12,133 nucleotides of DNA from Actinomycetes bacterium (GCA_021815935.1 JAKAZH010000038.1:1-12133); one strand, 5' to 3'; counted from the first letter of the stretch, positions 1 through 7,809 are shown. Numbers and translations: made by a program. The notes: generated from the letters alone by a model not told the origin.

Positions 1-345
1 CACGACAGGACAGCGTGGCCCGCGATGAAGGAGCGTATGGCGGCACTCGTTCGAACAAAGACTCGAGACGAATGGTGCAAGCTGCTCGAAGGTACCGACG
101 TGTGCTTCGCCCCCGTGCTGGATCCGGGTGAAGCGCCGGAGCATCCCCACAACAAACTGCGGGGAACGTTCGTCGAAGTCGAAGGGGTGACACAGCCGGC
201 GCCGGCGCCGCGCTTCTCGCGCAGCGCCCCAGCGATCTCGGGTCCGCCGGTGCATCCAGGCCACGACACCGACGAAGCGCTGGCCGACTGGGGTTTTGAC
301 GAAGCAGACGTCGCGAGGCTCCGTGACATCGGGGCGCTGCGCTGA
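1..345 (+). CDS. CoA-transferase family III / alpha-methylacyl-CoA racemase, C-terminal part
   Basis: This is the last 114 codons of a gene that enters from the left edge; the reading frame is open from base 1 and ends at TGA 343-345. The visible part reads RDEWCKLLEGTDVCFAPVL, then HPHNKLRG, QPAPAPRFSRSAP and an acidic-hydrophobic ending (ADWGFDEADVARLRDIGA). This is the usual C-terminal pattern of CaiB/BaiF CoA-transferases, closest to alpha-methylacyl-CoA racemases, which epimerise 2-methyl-branched acyl-CoA thioesters in the cytoplasm. The catalytic Asp and the N-terminal CoA-binding fold lie outside the window, so racemase versus transferase cannot be decided. It converges with the minus-strand oxidoreductase gene, with only 19 bp between the two stop codons and no clear terminator hairpin there. 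The internal ATGs at 25 and 37 are not true starts. Confidence 0.85.
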   Translation, partial: HDRTAWPAMKERMAALVRTKTRDEWCKLLEGTDVCFAPVLDPGEAPEHPHNKLRGTFVEVEGVTQPAPAPRFSRSAPAISGPPVHPGHDTDEALADWGFDEADVARLRDIGALR

Positions 346-364
346 CGCAGACGGCGGCGTTTGG

Positions 365-2640
365 CTACCTCGAGCGTTCCAAGCGTACGACGATCGACTT
401 GGACACCGGAGTGTTGCTCCCCTCGGCGGTCGAATCCAACGGAACAAGGACGTTCGCCTCGGGAAAATAGGCGGCTACGCAACCTTGCGGGGTCGGATAA
501 TCGACGGTGCGGAAGCGCTCAGCCCGCCGTTCGTGGTCGTCCCAGACGCTGACAATATCTACGAGGTCCCCTCCTTCAAGGCCTGCCGCCTTCAGATCCG
601 ACCCGTTGACGAACACCACACGTCTTCCGCCCTTGATCCCGCGATAGCGGTCGTCGAGGCCGTAGACGGTCGTGTTGAACTGGTCGTGGGATCTCACCGT
701 CTGAAGCAGCAGGTGGCCTTCGGGGACTGATACGCCGTCTATGGCGTTCACCGTGAAGCGTGCCTTGCCGGTCGAGGTCGGGAACGTTCGGGAGTCGGCC
801 GGAGGACGCGGAAGCGTGAAGCCTCCCGGTTTGGCTACCCGCTCCTCGAAGGCATGGAAGCCCGGCACGACGCGACTGATGTGCCCGCGTATAAGCGAAT
901 AGTCGGCGGCCATCGCCTCCCAGCCGATGTCGTCGCCGAAGACCTTGCGGCCGATCGAGCAGACGATCGCAACCTCGCTTCTCAATCCTGGCGACGCCGG
1001 CTGGAGACGTCCCCTCGAAGCGTGAACCATGCTCATCGAGTCCTCGACGGTCACGAACTGCTCACCGGTGCCCTGCCGGTCGCGCTCGCTACGTCCGAGG
1101 CACGGGAAAAGCAGGGCTTCCCTGCCGTGGTAGAGGTGGGAGCGGTTGAGCTTGGTCGCAACGTGGACTGTGAGAGCGCAGTTCGCCATCGCCGCGGCCG
1201 TGACATCGGTGTCGGGAGTCGCAGCGACGAAGTTTCCTCCGAGGGCGAAGAAGACGTCGATGTTCCCGTCGCGCATCGCGCGGATCGTCTCGACGGTGTC
1301 GAAACCGGTTCGCCGAGGCGGGTCGAATCCGAACTCGGCGCCGAGGGAATCCAGGAACGAACCGGGCATTCGCTCCCAAATTCCCATCGTCCGGTCACCT
1401 TGGACATTGCTGTGTCCGCGGATGGGTGCAGGTCCGGCGCCGGGGCGGCCGATGTTGCCTCGAAGAAGCAGGAAGTTGACAACCTCCCGGATCGTGGCGA
1501 CTGCGTTGCGGTGCTGCGTCAAACCCATCGCCCAGCAGACGATGACCGCAGGCGAGCGCAGCACCATCCGAGCGACGCCCTCGATCACCGACCGGGCGAC
1601 GCCGCTTTGCTCCTCGATGTCGTCCCAGCTGAGCGAGCGCCATGCGCAAGCGGCGGCATCGAAGCCATCGCAGTACCGCTCGATGAAATCCCGGTCGACA
1701 GCAGAACTGTCGCCGGCGCCCTGCGAGTCGAGCAGAACCCGGTTGAGCCCGGCGAAGAAGGCCAGGTCGCCGTTCACCCGCACAGGGATATGCTCGTCTG
1801 CCAGGCGGGTGCCGGGGCCGAGCAGGCCTTTCGGCGTCTGGGGGTTGTGAAATCTTGCCAGTCCGGCCTCAGGGAGGGGGTTGACCGAGACGATCTGCGC
1901 TCCACGCTTCTTGGCCTTCTCCAGTGAGGTGAGCATCCGGGGATGGCAGGTACCCGGGTTCTGCCCGACGACCAGGATCAGATCGGCGCTGTCCTCTATG
2001 TCTGCGAGGGTGACGCAACCCTTGCCGATCCCAATCGTCTCGGTGAGTGCAGCCCCGCTCGACTCGTGACACATGTTGGAACAGTCGGGAAGGTTGTTGG
2101 TGCCGAGCCGGCGGGCCAGCAGTTGGTAGACGAAGGCCGCTTCGTTGCTGGCGCGCCCGCTCGTATAGAACGCCGCCCGGTCGGGGTCAGTGAGCCCCCC
2201 GAGCTTCCGAGCTACCAGGTCCGTGGCTTCCTCCCACGATATGGCGGCGTAGCGGTCACTGCCCGGCGCCAGGTACATCGGTTCGCTCAGCCGGCCTTGG
2301 CTTTCCAGCCACAGATCGGAGCGCGAGCGCAGGTCGTCGATCGGATGCTCGGAGAAGAAGGCTCGTCCGAGCACTTTCCGTGTCGCTTCCCATGCGACCG
2401 CCCGGGCGCCGTTCTCGCAGAACTCTGCGAGTTTGCGGCTCTCGGGGTCGGGGTCGGGCCAGGCGCAGCTCGGGCAGTCGAAGCCGTCCGTGTGGTTGAG
2501 ATGCAGGAGTGTCTCCAGCGAACGACGGACTCCCATCTCGCGCGCCGCGAGGCGCAGCGAGCTGGCGACTGCAGGGAATCCGACTGAGTCATGCTTCGGG
2601 GCACTTACCTCGATGCCCTCGTCGTTTCCCGGTTCGGTCG

Positions 2641-2644
<4 letters not shown>
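365..2644 (-). CDS. FdhF/YdeP family molybdopterin-dependent oxidoreductase
   Basis: This encodes a 759-aa protein, about the usual length of the FdhF/YdeP group of the DMSO-reductase superfamily (molybdopterin-guanine-dinucleotide enzymes related to formate dehydrogenase alpha). Near the N-terminus is GFDCPSCAWPDP (about residues 54-65, Cys57 and Cys60) with FCENGA after it (Cys76). The core has SNMCHESSG (189-197), IGIGKG, DLILVVGQNPGTCHPRML (221-238), VSVNPLPEAGL, GQ-free LLRGNIGRPGAGPAPIRGHSNVQGDR (394-418) and FFALGGNF. The C-terminal cofactor-binding domain has RSHDQFNTTVYG (651-662), FVNGSDLKAAGL and EGSNTPVSKS. The natural substrate of this family is poorly known, so formate dehydrogenase activity should not be assumed. 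The ATG at 2644 was chosen because it overlaps the stop of the upstream RAM gene as ATGA, suggesting translational coupling, and because the frame upstream of it is low-complexity shadow. Residue 233 is Cys in GTCHPRM where I expect Asn. Confidence 0.9.
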
Positions 2645-2940
<296 letters not shown>

Positions 2941-2969
2941 AGCGGTCCCCCAAGTTGAGTTGCGCAGAT

Positions 2970-2980
2970 GAGTTGCACTC
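2970..2980. promoter_or_regulatory. Small dyad GAGTTGCACTC with a nearby direct repeat, upstream of the RAM gene
   Basis: GAGT-TGC-ACTC is a perfect 4-bp inverted repeat lying 30 bp before the GTG start at 2940. The octamer TGAGTTGC occurs twice, at 2956-2963 and 2969-2976, 13 bp apart. It could be a binding site in the leader of the RAM-oxidoreductase pair. The arms are short enough for chance occurrence, and no binding protein is recognised. Confidence 0.3.
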
Positions 2981-2993
2981 AAACTCTATATCG

Positions 2994-3005
2994 TTGGATG
3001 TCCAA
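2994..3005. promoter_or_regulatory. Palindrome TTGGA-TG-TCCAA, candidate operator
   Basis: This is a perfect 5-bp inverted repeat around a 2-bp centre. It lies directly after the PEP carboxykinase stop codon (3007) and 54 bp before the RAM gene start (2940). The position between two co-directional genes suits an operator for a promoter serving the RAM-oxidoreductase pair. I could not identify a convincing -35/-10 pair beside it; the nearby TATAGA on the minus strand lacks a good -35 partner. The regulator is unknown. Confidence 0.4.
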
Positions 3006-3006
3006 T

Positions 3007-4818
3007 CTAGTCGGCGTCGTCGAGACGTTTTTGCAGGTTGTCGAGCTGATGCCACAACTCGTCGGGCATTCGCTCTCCGAGACTTTCGTAGAATTTCCTG
3101 ATGGAGGGTATGTCGCCTCTCCAGCCGCCCACGTCCACACCGAGAAGGGTGTCCATTTGCGAGCTGTCCAAGTCGAGGCCGTCGATCGAGATCGCCGTAG
3201 GAGCCGGTAGCAGGCCGATCGGGCTGTAGACCGCCTCGGCGCGTCCTGCGCATCGCTCGAAAACCCACTCGAGGACCCGACTGTTGTCACCGAAGCCCGG
3301 CCAAAGGAACCGCCCGTCGGCACCCTTTCGGAACCAGTTGACGTAGAACATCCTAGGAAGCTGGCGAGGCCCGCTTCCGCTCGGAAGGGAAAGCCAATGC
3401 GAAAGGTAGTCGGCCATGTTGTACCCGCAGAACGGGAGCATGGCGAAAGGGTCGTGGCGAAGCTGACCCACGGCACCAGCCGCGGCAGCGGTGGTTTCGG
3501 ACGCCATGATCGACCCTAAGAACACACCGTGCGACCAGTCGAACGACTCGGTTACGAGCGGGACGACACTGGAGCGGCGGCCGCCGAAGAGGATCGCCGA
3601 GATCGGGACTCCCTCAGGATCCTGCCACTCGGGGGCGATAGCCGGATCCTGTGAGGCGGGGGCTGTGAACCTGGCGTTCGGGTGGGCTGCCGGCGTGGTG
3701 GATCCAGGCGACCAGCTCTGGCGTTTCCAGTCAGTGAGATGCGACGGCGGGTCGTCGGTCATCCCCTCCCACCACACGTCGCCGTCGTCGGTCATCGCCG
3801 TGTTGGTGAAAATGCAGTTGCCCGACAGCGTGAGCATCGCGTTTAGGTTGGTGCGGCTGTTGGTGCCGGGCGCCACCCCGAAAAAACCGTACTCAGGATT
3901 GATAGCGCGCAGAGACCCGTCGGGTGCGAACTTCATCCATGCGATGTCGTCACCTATCGTCTCCACTTTCCATCCCGGGAGGCTCGGTATCAGCATGGCG
4001 AGGTTCGTCTTGCCGCACGCCGAAGGGAACGCGCCCGTCACGTAGCGCACCTCGCCCGCCGGAGAGGTGAGCTTGAGGATCAGCATGTGCTCGGCGAGCC
4101 ACCCCTCGTCGTGTGCCATCACAGAAGCGATGCGAAGGGCGAAACATTTCTTTCCGAGGAGCGCGTTTCCTCCGTAACCCGATCCGTAAGACCAGATCTC
4201 GCGGGTCTCAGGGAAATGGACGATGTACTTGTTGTCGGCGTTGCAAGGCCACGCCACGTCGACGTCACCGGGTTCGAGCGGGGCGCCGACAGAGTGCACG
4301 CACGGAACGAACTCCCCGTCCTCTCCGAGGACTTCCAGCGCAGCGGACCCCATCCGTGTCATGATCCGCATGCTGGCGGCCACGTAAGCACTGTCTGTGA
4401 GTTGCACCCCGATATGCGATATCGGCGACCCGAGCGGCCCCATCGAGAAAGGCACGACATACATCGTGCGGCCACGCATCGACCGGGCGAAAAGCTCGCG
4501 AAGAACACCTTTCATCTCCGCCGGTTCGCGCCAGTTGTTTGTGGCTCCTGCGTCGATCTGGCTCTGCGAGCACACGAACGTGCGGTCTTCGACGCGCGCA
4601 ACGTCCGCAGGATCCGACGTCGACCAGAAGCTGTTCGGGCGGTGATCGCTCGAAAGAGGAACGAACGTGCCAGACGCTACGAGTGCGGCGCACAACGTCT
4701 CGTATTCGTGCGCGGACCCATCGCAGTACACGACGTCGTCAGGCTCGGTCAGCGCCGCCCACTCGTCAACCCATGTTGCGAGGCGCTTGTGTACGACAAG
4801 CGGCATGTTGGAGGTCAT
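3007..4818 (-). CDS. pckG: Phosphoenolpyruvate carboxykinase (GTP)
   Basis: This 603-aa cytoplasmic enzyme converts oxaloacetate plus GTP to phosphoenolpyruvate, CO2 and GDP, the entry step of gluconeogenesis; it can also run in the anaplerotic direction. The length is normal for bacterial GTP-type enzymes. The sequence has [23 protein letters not shown] (210-232), with the metal- and substrate-binding Lys, and the P-loop [11 protein letters not shown] (262-272), with the active-site Cys. It also has the kinase-2 motif GDDIAWMKF (289-297), [18 protein letters not shown] (307-324) with its Arg, and a guanine-site region [14 protein letters not shown] (463-476). The stretch [13 protein letters not shown] (441-453) is where the mobile lid lies. 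The ATG at 4818 was chosen for the AAGGAG on the minus strand about 12 nt upstream; Met5 is possible but lies further from that site. It is divergent from thiL across a 90-bp gap. The RAM gene follows 66 bp downstream on the same strand, so partial co-transcription is possible. Confidence 0.97.
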   Translation of the reverse strand: MTSNMPLVVHKRLATWVDEWAALTEPDDVVYCDGSAHEYETLCAALVASGTFVPLSSDHRPNSFWSTSDPADVARVEDRTFVCSQSQIDAGATNNWREPAEMKGVLRELFARSMRGRTMYVVPFSMGPLGSPISHIGVQLTDSAYVAASMRIMTRMGSAALEVLGEDGEFVPCVHSVGAPLEPGDVDVAWPCNADNKYIVHFPETREIWSYGSGYGGNALLGKKCFALRIASVMAHDEGWLAEHMLILKLTSPAGEVRYVTGAFPSACGKTNLAMLIPSLPGWKVETIGDDIAWMKFAPDGSLRAINPEYGFFGVAPGTNSRTNLNAMLTLSGNCIFTNTAMTDDGDVWWEGMTDDPPSHLTDWKRQSWSPGSTTPAAHPNARFTAPASQDPAIAPEWQDPEGVPISAILFGGRRSSVVPLVTESFDWSHGVFLGSIMASETTAAAAGAVGQLRHDPFAMLPFCGYNMADYLSHWLSLPSGSGPRQLPRMFYVNWFRKGADGRFLWPGFGDNSRVLEWVFERCAGRAEAVYSPIGLLPAPTAISIDGLDLDSSQMDTLLGVDVGGWRGDIPSIRKFYESLGERMPDELWHQLDNLQKRLDDAD

Positions 4819-4861
4819 ATTCGTCGATGTCTCCTTCTGAAACAGTGCAAAATCTTTTCTT

Positions 4862-4883
4862 CGATCACCCTACGATCACCCTA
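4862..4883. repeat. 11-bp tandem repeat (CGATCACCCTA)x2 in the pckG-thiL divergent region
   Basis: Two perfect, adjacent copies of CGATCACCCTA occupy 4862-4872 and 4873-4883. The repeat falls between the divergent starts of pckG (4818) and thiL (4909), where promoters for both must lie. The junction creates TACGAT (4871-4876), a possible plus-strand -10, and on the minus strand each copy carries TAGGGT, a possible TANNNT box. It may be a tandem regulator site or a small duplication. No protein is assigned. Confidence 0.6.
4871..4876 (+). promoter_or_regulatory. Possible -10 box TACGAT upstream of thiL
   Basis: TACGAT matches the actinobacterial TANNNT -10 pattern and ends 6 nt before an ATG at 4883. 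That would give a leaderless mini-ORF, or a transcript starting about 26 nt before thiL. No -35 resembling TTGACA is found 16-18 bp upstream, so the call is weak. Confidence 0.3.
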
Positions 4884-4912
4884 TGAACGACAGTACTTGC
4901 GGCCCCGTATGA
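4883..4912 (+). CDS. Possible 9-codon leader ORF overlapping the thiL start
   Basis: The frame ATG...TGA would encode MNDSTCGPV and stops at 4910-4912, overlapping the thiL ATG (4909-4911) as ATGA. There is no Shine-Dalgarno site before either ATG, but a TACGAT box ends 6 nt before this one. It could therefore be read from a leaderless transcript and hand ribosomes on to thiL. A 9-codon frame is too short for coding statistics, so chance is a serious alternative. Confidence 0.25.
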   Translation: MNDSTCGPV

Positions 4913-5826
4913 AAGGCGAGTTCGCACTGATCGCGGAGATCGCCGCCGTCCTCGGTGCGCCAGGAGACAGCGACGAGCTTTGGATAGGCGACGACGCAGC
5001 GATCGTGCATCCCCCGCAGGGTTGGATGCTGCTCAGCGCCGACACTGTCGTTGCCGGTGTTCACGCTGACCTGGCGTTCACGCGCCTCGACGACCTCGGA
5101 TGGAAGGCGATGTCTGCGTCGGTGAGCGACATCGCGGCGATGGGCGGCGTGCCCTCCCAGGCGCTGGTGAGCGTCACGGCACCCGCCGGAACCGATATAA
5201 CGCTGCTCTATTCGGGAATTTCGGCTGCGGCGCGCCAGTTCGGGTGCCCCGTCGTCGGGGGCGACTTGACCAACGGGCCGGAGGTGGTTGTCACTGTCGC
5301 CGTTACCGGTAGCTGCCCCGGACCGCCGGTCAGGCGTAGCGGGGCCCGGCCCGGCGACAAGATATGGGTCACCGGACCCGTCGGCGCGTCCGCGGCGGGC
5401 CTCAGGCGCCTTCGCTGCGGGGAAGCGAGATACGAGAACGTGTTGGAGAAAGGGAGCTCGGTGCGGGCCCACGCACGTCCCACGGCCTGCGTTCGCGAAG
5501 GAAGCGCCGCCCGACTCGCAGGAGCAACCGCCATGATCGACGTCTCGGATGGCCTCGCCGCGGACCTCGGCCACATCGCCGACGCGTCGGAGGTGGGTTT
5601 TCGACTCGATCACCTACCGGTGCACCCCGAAGCCACCTTCGACGAAGCCGTTGCGGGCGGCGAGGATTTCGTGCTCGTGTTCTGCGCCCCCCCCGATGCC
5701 AAGCTCGACGAGTCGTTCATCGGGCTCGACCCGCCTATCATGATCGGCGTATGTGTCGAGGATCGGACCGAGCGGACGTTACTCTCCCGACCTTTGCATG
5801 CGCCGGGATGGCAGCACACCTGGTGA
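4909..5826 (+). CDS. thiL: Thiamine-monophosphate kinase ThiL
   Basis: This 305-aa protein phosphorylates thiamine monophosphate with ATP to thiamine diphosphate, the last step of cofactor synthesis in the cytoplasm. It belongs to the PurM/AIRS-like ATP-binding superfamily. Motifs in order are [11 protein letters not shown] (2-12), WIGDDAAIV (25-33), the [10 protein letters not shown] segment (43-52), [16 protein letters not shown] (71-86), [16 protein letters not shown] (115-130), [19 protein letters not shown] (147-165), [12 protein letters not shown] (209-220) and [10 protein letters not shown] (249-258). The metal- and ATP-binding Asp residues of GDDAA and SDGL are present. The length is slightly short of the usual 310-330 aa. 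ATG 4909 was chosen because the protein then begins like other ThiL proteins (short lead, then GEF.LI..I). A TTG at 4897 would add four residues. No ribosome-binding site is visible, in keeping with coupled or leaderless initiation. The 3' end overlaps the likely thiD start. Confidence 0.95.
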   Translation: MKGEFALIAEIAAVLGAPGDSDELWIGDDAAIVHPPQGWMLLSADTVVAGVHADLAFTRLDDLGWKAMSASVSDIAAMGGVPSQALVSVTAPAGTDITLLYSGISAAARQFGCPVVGGDLTNGPEVVVTVAVTGSCPGPPVRRSGARPGDKIWVTGPVGASAAGLRRLRCGEARYENVLEKGSSVRAHARPTACVREGSAARLAGATAMIDVSDGLAADLGHIADASEVGFRLDHLPVHPEATFDEAVAGGEDFVLVFCAPPDAKLDESFIGLDPPIMIGVCVEDRTERTLLSRPLHAPGWQHTW

Positions 5827-6631
5827 CCCGGCGGTCGAGCACGCGAGCGGCCAGACCGGTATCGTCGGGGACCGTTTGATCGCCGGCTGGCCTGCCGCGC
5901 TCTCGGTAGCGGGATCCGACTCGTGGGGCGGAGCAGGGATACAAGCAGACTTGCGGACATTTGCGGCCTTCGGCGTCTGGGGCGCCGCGGCAGTCACGGC
6001 GGTCACCGCCCAGAACCACAAGGGCGTTCTCGCGTCGAGCGTCATGACCCCTGAACTGGTGCGCGATCAGATCGACGCCAGTGCCGACGCCCTGCAGATA
6101 TCCGCGATCAAGACCGGTATGCTCGGCGACGCGGCAGTGATCGAGGCGGTCGCGTCGGCTTACGTCGAGCACAACTTCGGCCCGCTTGTCGTGGACCCGG
6201 TGCAGGCAGCGTCGCACGGAGGGAGCCTCCTCGACCCGAAGGGACTCCCGTCGCTCGTCTCGCACCTGCTCCCCTTGGCGGCGCTCGTAACCCCGAACCT
6301 GCCGGAAGCGGAATCGCTTGTCGGAGGGACGATATCCAGTCGCGAAGGGATGGTCGACGCTGCCAGGGAGATCGGACTTCTAGGACCGGCGGCGGTACTG
6401 ATCAAGGGAGGCCATCTCGAAGGAGCCGAATCCCCGGACCTGCTGTGGGCCAATGGCCGGGCCGTATGGCTCGAAGGGCGCCGCCTCCCCACCCGTCATA
6501 CGCACGGGACCGGATGCACCCTGTCGGCGGGAATCGCGGCGTGCCTTGCGGCCGGCGACGAGATGCATTCGGCGTGCGTGCGCGCGAAAACGTACGTCAC
6601 GAGATGCCTCGGAGCTCTCGCCAGCGGCTGA
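5798..6631 (+). CDS. thiD: Hydroxymethylpyrimidine / phosphomethylpyrimidine kinase ThiD
   Basis: This ribokinase-fold enzyme phosphorylates HMP and HMP-P to HMP-PP, the pyrimidine substrate of thiamine monophosphate synthase. The protein has [22 protein letters not shown] (34-55), [18 protein letters not shown] (104-111), the VVDPV segment (131-135), [13 protein letters not shown] (164-176), VLIKGGH (200-206) and the anion hole with catalytic Cys, [18 protein letters not shown] (236-253). It is a full-length kinase of 277 aa from ATG 5798, overlapping thiL by 29 bp. The start is uncertain: ATG 5753 overlaps thiL by 74 bp, and TTG 5876, with GGGG five nt upstream, would begin close to the family's usual N-terminus. 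Residue 43 is Trp where Ser, Gly or Cys is usual, and DPVQ replaces the common DPVM. Thiamine genes thiL and thiD form an operon here. Confidence 0.94.
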   Translation: MRRDGSTPGDPAVEHASGQTGIVGDRLIAGWPAALSVAGSDSWGGAGIQADLRTFAAFGVWGAAAVTAVTAQNHKGVLASSVMTPELVRDQIDASADALQISAIKTGMLGDAAVIEAVASAYVEHNFGPLVVDPVQAASHGGSLLDPKGLPSLVSHLLPLAALVTPNLPEAESLVGGTISSREGMVDAAREIGLLGPAAVLIKGGHLEGAESPDLLWANGRAVWLEGRRLPTRHTHGTGCTLSAGIAACLAAGDEMHSACVRAKTYVTRCLGALASG

Positions 6632-6647
6632 CCGAGCGTTCGTGCGG

Positions 6648-6666
6648 GCGCGAACCGCGCAAATTT
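6648..6666 (+). terminator. Weak hairpin after thiD
   Basis: GCGCG-AAC-CGCGC forms a 5-bp GC stem with a 3-nt loop and is followed by AAATTT, 17 bp beyond the thiD stop. A competing GTTCG/CGAAC pairing (6638-6642 with 6651-6655) overlaps it. The stem is short and there is no long U-tract, so it is at best a weak terminator. Confidence 0.25.
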
Positions 6667-6716
6667 CCGCCTTTGGCGTCGTAGTGCCCTAAGCGCGGAT
6701 GGTTTCTCAAGGCGAC

Positions 6717-6732
6717 CTCGGAGTGCTCCGAG
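6717..6732. promoter_or_regulatory. 16-bp perfect dyad CTCGGAG-TG-CTCCGAG before the GAF-BldC gene
   Basis: Seven-base arms pair perfectly around a 2-bp centre, and the dyad ends 9 bp before the ATG at 6742. It could be a DNA operator, for example for autoregulation by the protein encoded next. The only purine-rich, Shine-Dalgarno-like sequences near the start (GGAG 6720-6723, GAG 6730-6732) lie inside it. In RNA the 2-nt loop would have to open, so protein binding to DNA is the more natural reading. Confidence 0.5.
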
Positions 6733-6741
6733 TGAACATCC

Positions 6742-7536
6742 ATGCCGGTTTCACGTCTAAACACATCGAGCGTCGACGGCCGATTGGCGCAGGTATCGCC
6801 CTCGCAGGAGCTGGCACGGGCAGAGCTCCCGGCGCTTCCTCCAGGTCAGGGTATCGCCGACCTCCTCGTTCTCGGTGCGCTGGCCTGCCAGACACCGGTC
6901 GCGGTCCTCTCCGTGCCCCAGGCAGGCGGTGGCTGGAGCAGCCTCTCGCAGGGATTCGAGTACCGCTGCGGCCTGAACGACGGTCACCTCTTCGAGGCAA
7001 TAGCTGCCGGTACGGGTGCCGTCGAGCTCACCGATCTGGTGACGGTAGTGCCGCGCAGCCCGCTCGTCCAGGCTCCGCACTCGATGCGCTGGGCGTACGG
7101 GGTCGCAGTCCGGGATGCCGGCGGGGCGGTAGTCGCAGTCGTAGCAGTCATGGACCGCTGGCTTCGCCAGCTCACGAAGCGCGAGCAGCGGGCGATGGCG
7201 GCGCTTGCCCGCCAGGTAGCCGTGCAGTTGGGTCAGCTTCGCCGAAACGTAGACGTCGCAGAGCAGGTCGTCCGTACACCGAGCGAGCTGCGCCCACGCG
7301 TTGTATCCCAGACGAGCCGGCCGGCCGGGAGGGCAGCCGGTCTTTCTGGGGAAGCCCCGCAACTTCTTCGAAGCCACGAGGTTGCTGCAGTCTTCGACGT
7401 CACGGAACGTACCGTGATCAACTGGGCGGCCGCAGGAAAACTCCCGAGTCTGAGAACGATCGGCGGACATCTCCGCTTCAGGCGCGACGACGTGATGAAG
7501 CTGCTGTCGGGTGCCGACGAGCAGAGCGGCTCCTAG
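6742..7536 (+). CDS. GAF-like sensor protein with C-terminal BldC-like helix-turn-helix
   Basis: This is a 264-aa predicted soluble protein. About residues 30-165 look like a GAF-type sensory domain: ADLLVLGALACQTPVAVLSV (39-58), a RCGLNDG turn, VTVVPRSPLVQAPHSMRWAYGVAVR (100-124), AVVAVVAVMDRWLRQLT, and a closing helix REQRAMAALARQVAVQLGQL (147-166). This assignment rests on pattern only. After a linker rich in Arg, Ser and Gly (170-206), residues 208-255 form a MerR/excisionase-type winged helix-turn-helix close to BldC: LLRSHEVAAVFDVTERTV, then NWAAAGKLPSLRTIGGHLRFRRDDVMKLL. It is probably a ligand- or redox-sensitive DNA-binding regulator; the ligand and targets are unknown. It lies between thiD (110-bp gap) and convergent rpmB. 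A perfect dyad precedes the start, and no strong ribosome-binding site is seen. No close named family is recognised. Confidence 0.85.
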   Translation: MPVSRLNTSSVDGRLAQVSPSQELARAELPALPPGQGIADLLVLGALACQTPVAVLSVPQAGGGWSSLSQGFEYRCGLNDGHLFEAIAAGTGAVELTDLVTVVPRSPLVQAPHSMRWAYGVAVRDAGGAVVAVVAVMDRWLRQLTKREQRAMAALARQVAVQLGQLRRNVDVAEQVVRTPSELRPRVVSQTSRPAGRAAGLSGEAPQLLRSHEVAAVFDVTERTVINWAAAGKLPSLRTIGGHLRFRRDDVMKLLSGADEQSGS

Positions 7537-7540
7537 AACC

Positions 7541-7618
7541 GACGCCGACGAGACGCCGCCCAAGCGCTGCCTAGACGCCGACGGGCGGCTCGCGAGACGT
7601 CGCCCAGGCGCTGCCTAG
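7541..7618. repeat. Imperfect duplicated unit in the convergent gap before rpmB
   Basis: A 25-bp segment at 7550-7574 recurs at 7594-7618 with 23 of 25 bases identical; both copies end in GCGCTGCCTAG. Each is preceded by GACGCCGACG (7541-7550 and 7574-7583), the second with about 11 extra bases between. The second copy supplies the rpmB stop codon (7617 to 7615). The insert creates GGGCG...CGCCC and the palindrome CTCGCGAG (7589-7596), so a hairpin is possible. The sequence fills almost the whole gap between two convergent genes and may act in bidirectional termination, though there is no U-tract. Confidence 0.7.
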
Positions 7619-7809
7619 CGGACGGCCTTGGTGACTTTCCCAGCCCGGATGCACGAAGTGCAGACATGAACGCGCTTCGTGGTCCCACCTATAATCGCCC
7701 GGATCCTCTGGATGTTCGGGTTCCAGCGACGCTTCGTGCGCCGGTGCGAATGACTGACGCTCATTCCGAAAGACGGCTTCTTACCGCATACGTCACAAAC
7801 TGCTGCCAT
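7615..7809 (-). CDS. rpmB: Large-subunit ribosomal protein bL28, zinc-binding type
   Basis: This encodes a 64-aa basic protein of the 50S ribosomal subunit. It begins [11 protein letters not shown], has the signature [19 protein letters not shown] (19-37), and ends [19 protein letters not shown]. Cysteines at 5, 8, 50 and 53 form two CxxC pairs, so this is the zinc-ribbon (C+) form. The ATG at 7809 gives the standard N-terminus; a GTG at 7821 would add four residues not seen in the family. GAGG lies 13 nt upstream, farther than usual. It is divergent from the FakA-like gene across about 60-90 bp and convergent with the GAF-BldC gene. The order L28-FakA-RecG is a common bacterial arrangement. 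Confidence 0.96.
   Translation of the reverse strand: MAAVCDVCGKKPSFGMSVSHSHRRTKRRWNPNIQRIRAIIGGTTKRVHVCTSCIRAGKVTKAVR

Noticed and set aside
346..364. Terminator between the convergent CoA-transferase and oxidoreductase genes
   Set aside because: Only 19 bp, with no stem or U-tract.
854..1927. Long plus-strand ORF opposite the oxidoreductase
   Set aside because: It is the mirror frame of a high-GC gene with clear motifs on the other strand; its composition is typical of a shadow and no domain is visible.
4087..4908. Upstream extension of thiL
   Set aside because: It lies antisense to pckG and has no family similarity; thiL similarity starts at MKGEFALIA.
4819..4908. TPP riboswitch upstream of thiL
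   Set aside because: Only 90 bp separate pckG and thiL, and none of the conserved THI-box sequence is present.
6699..7574. 291-aa Arg/Gly-rich plus-strand ORF overlapping the GAF-BldC gene
   Set aside because: Low-complexity shadow frame; the overlapping frame carries the GAF-like and BldC-like sequence.
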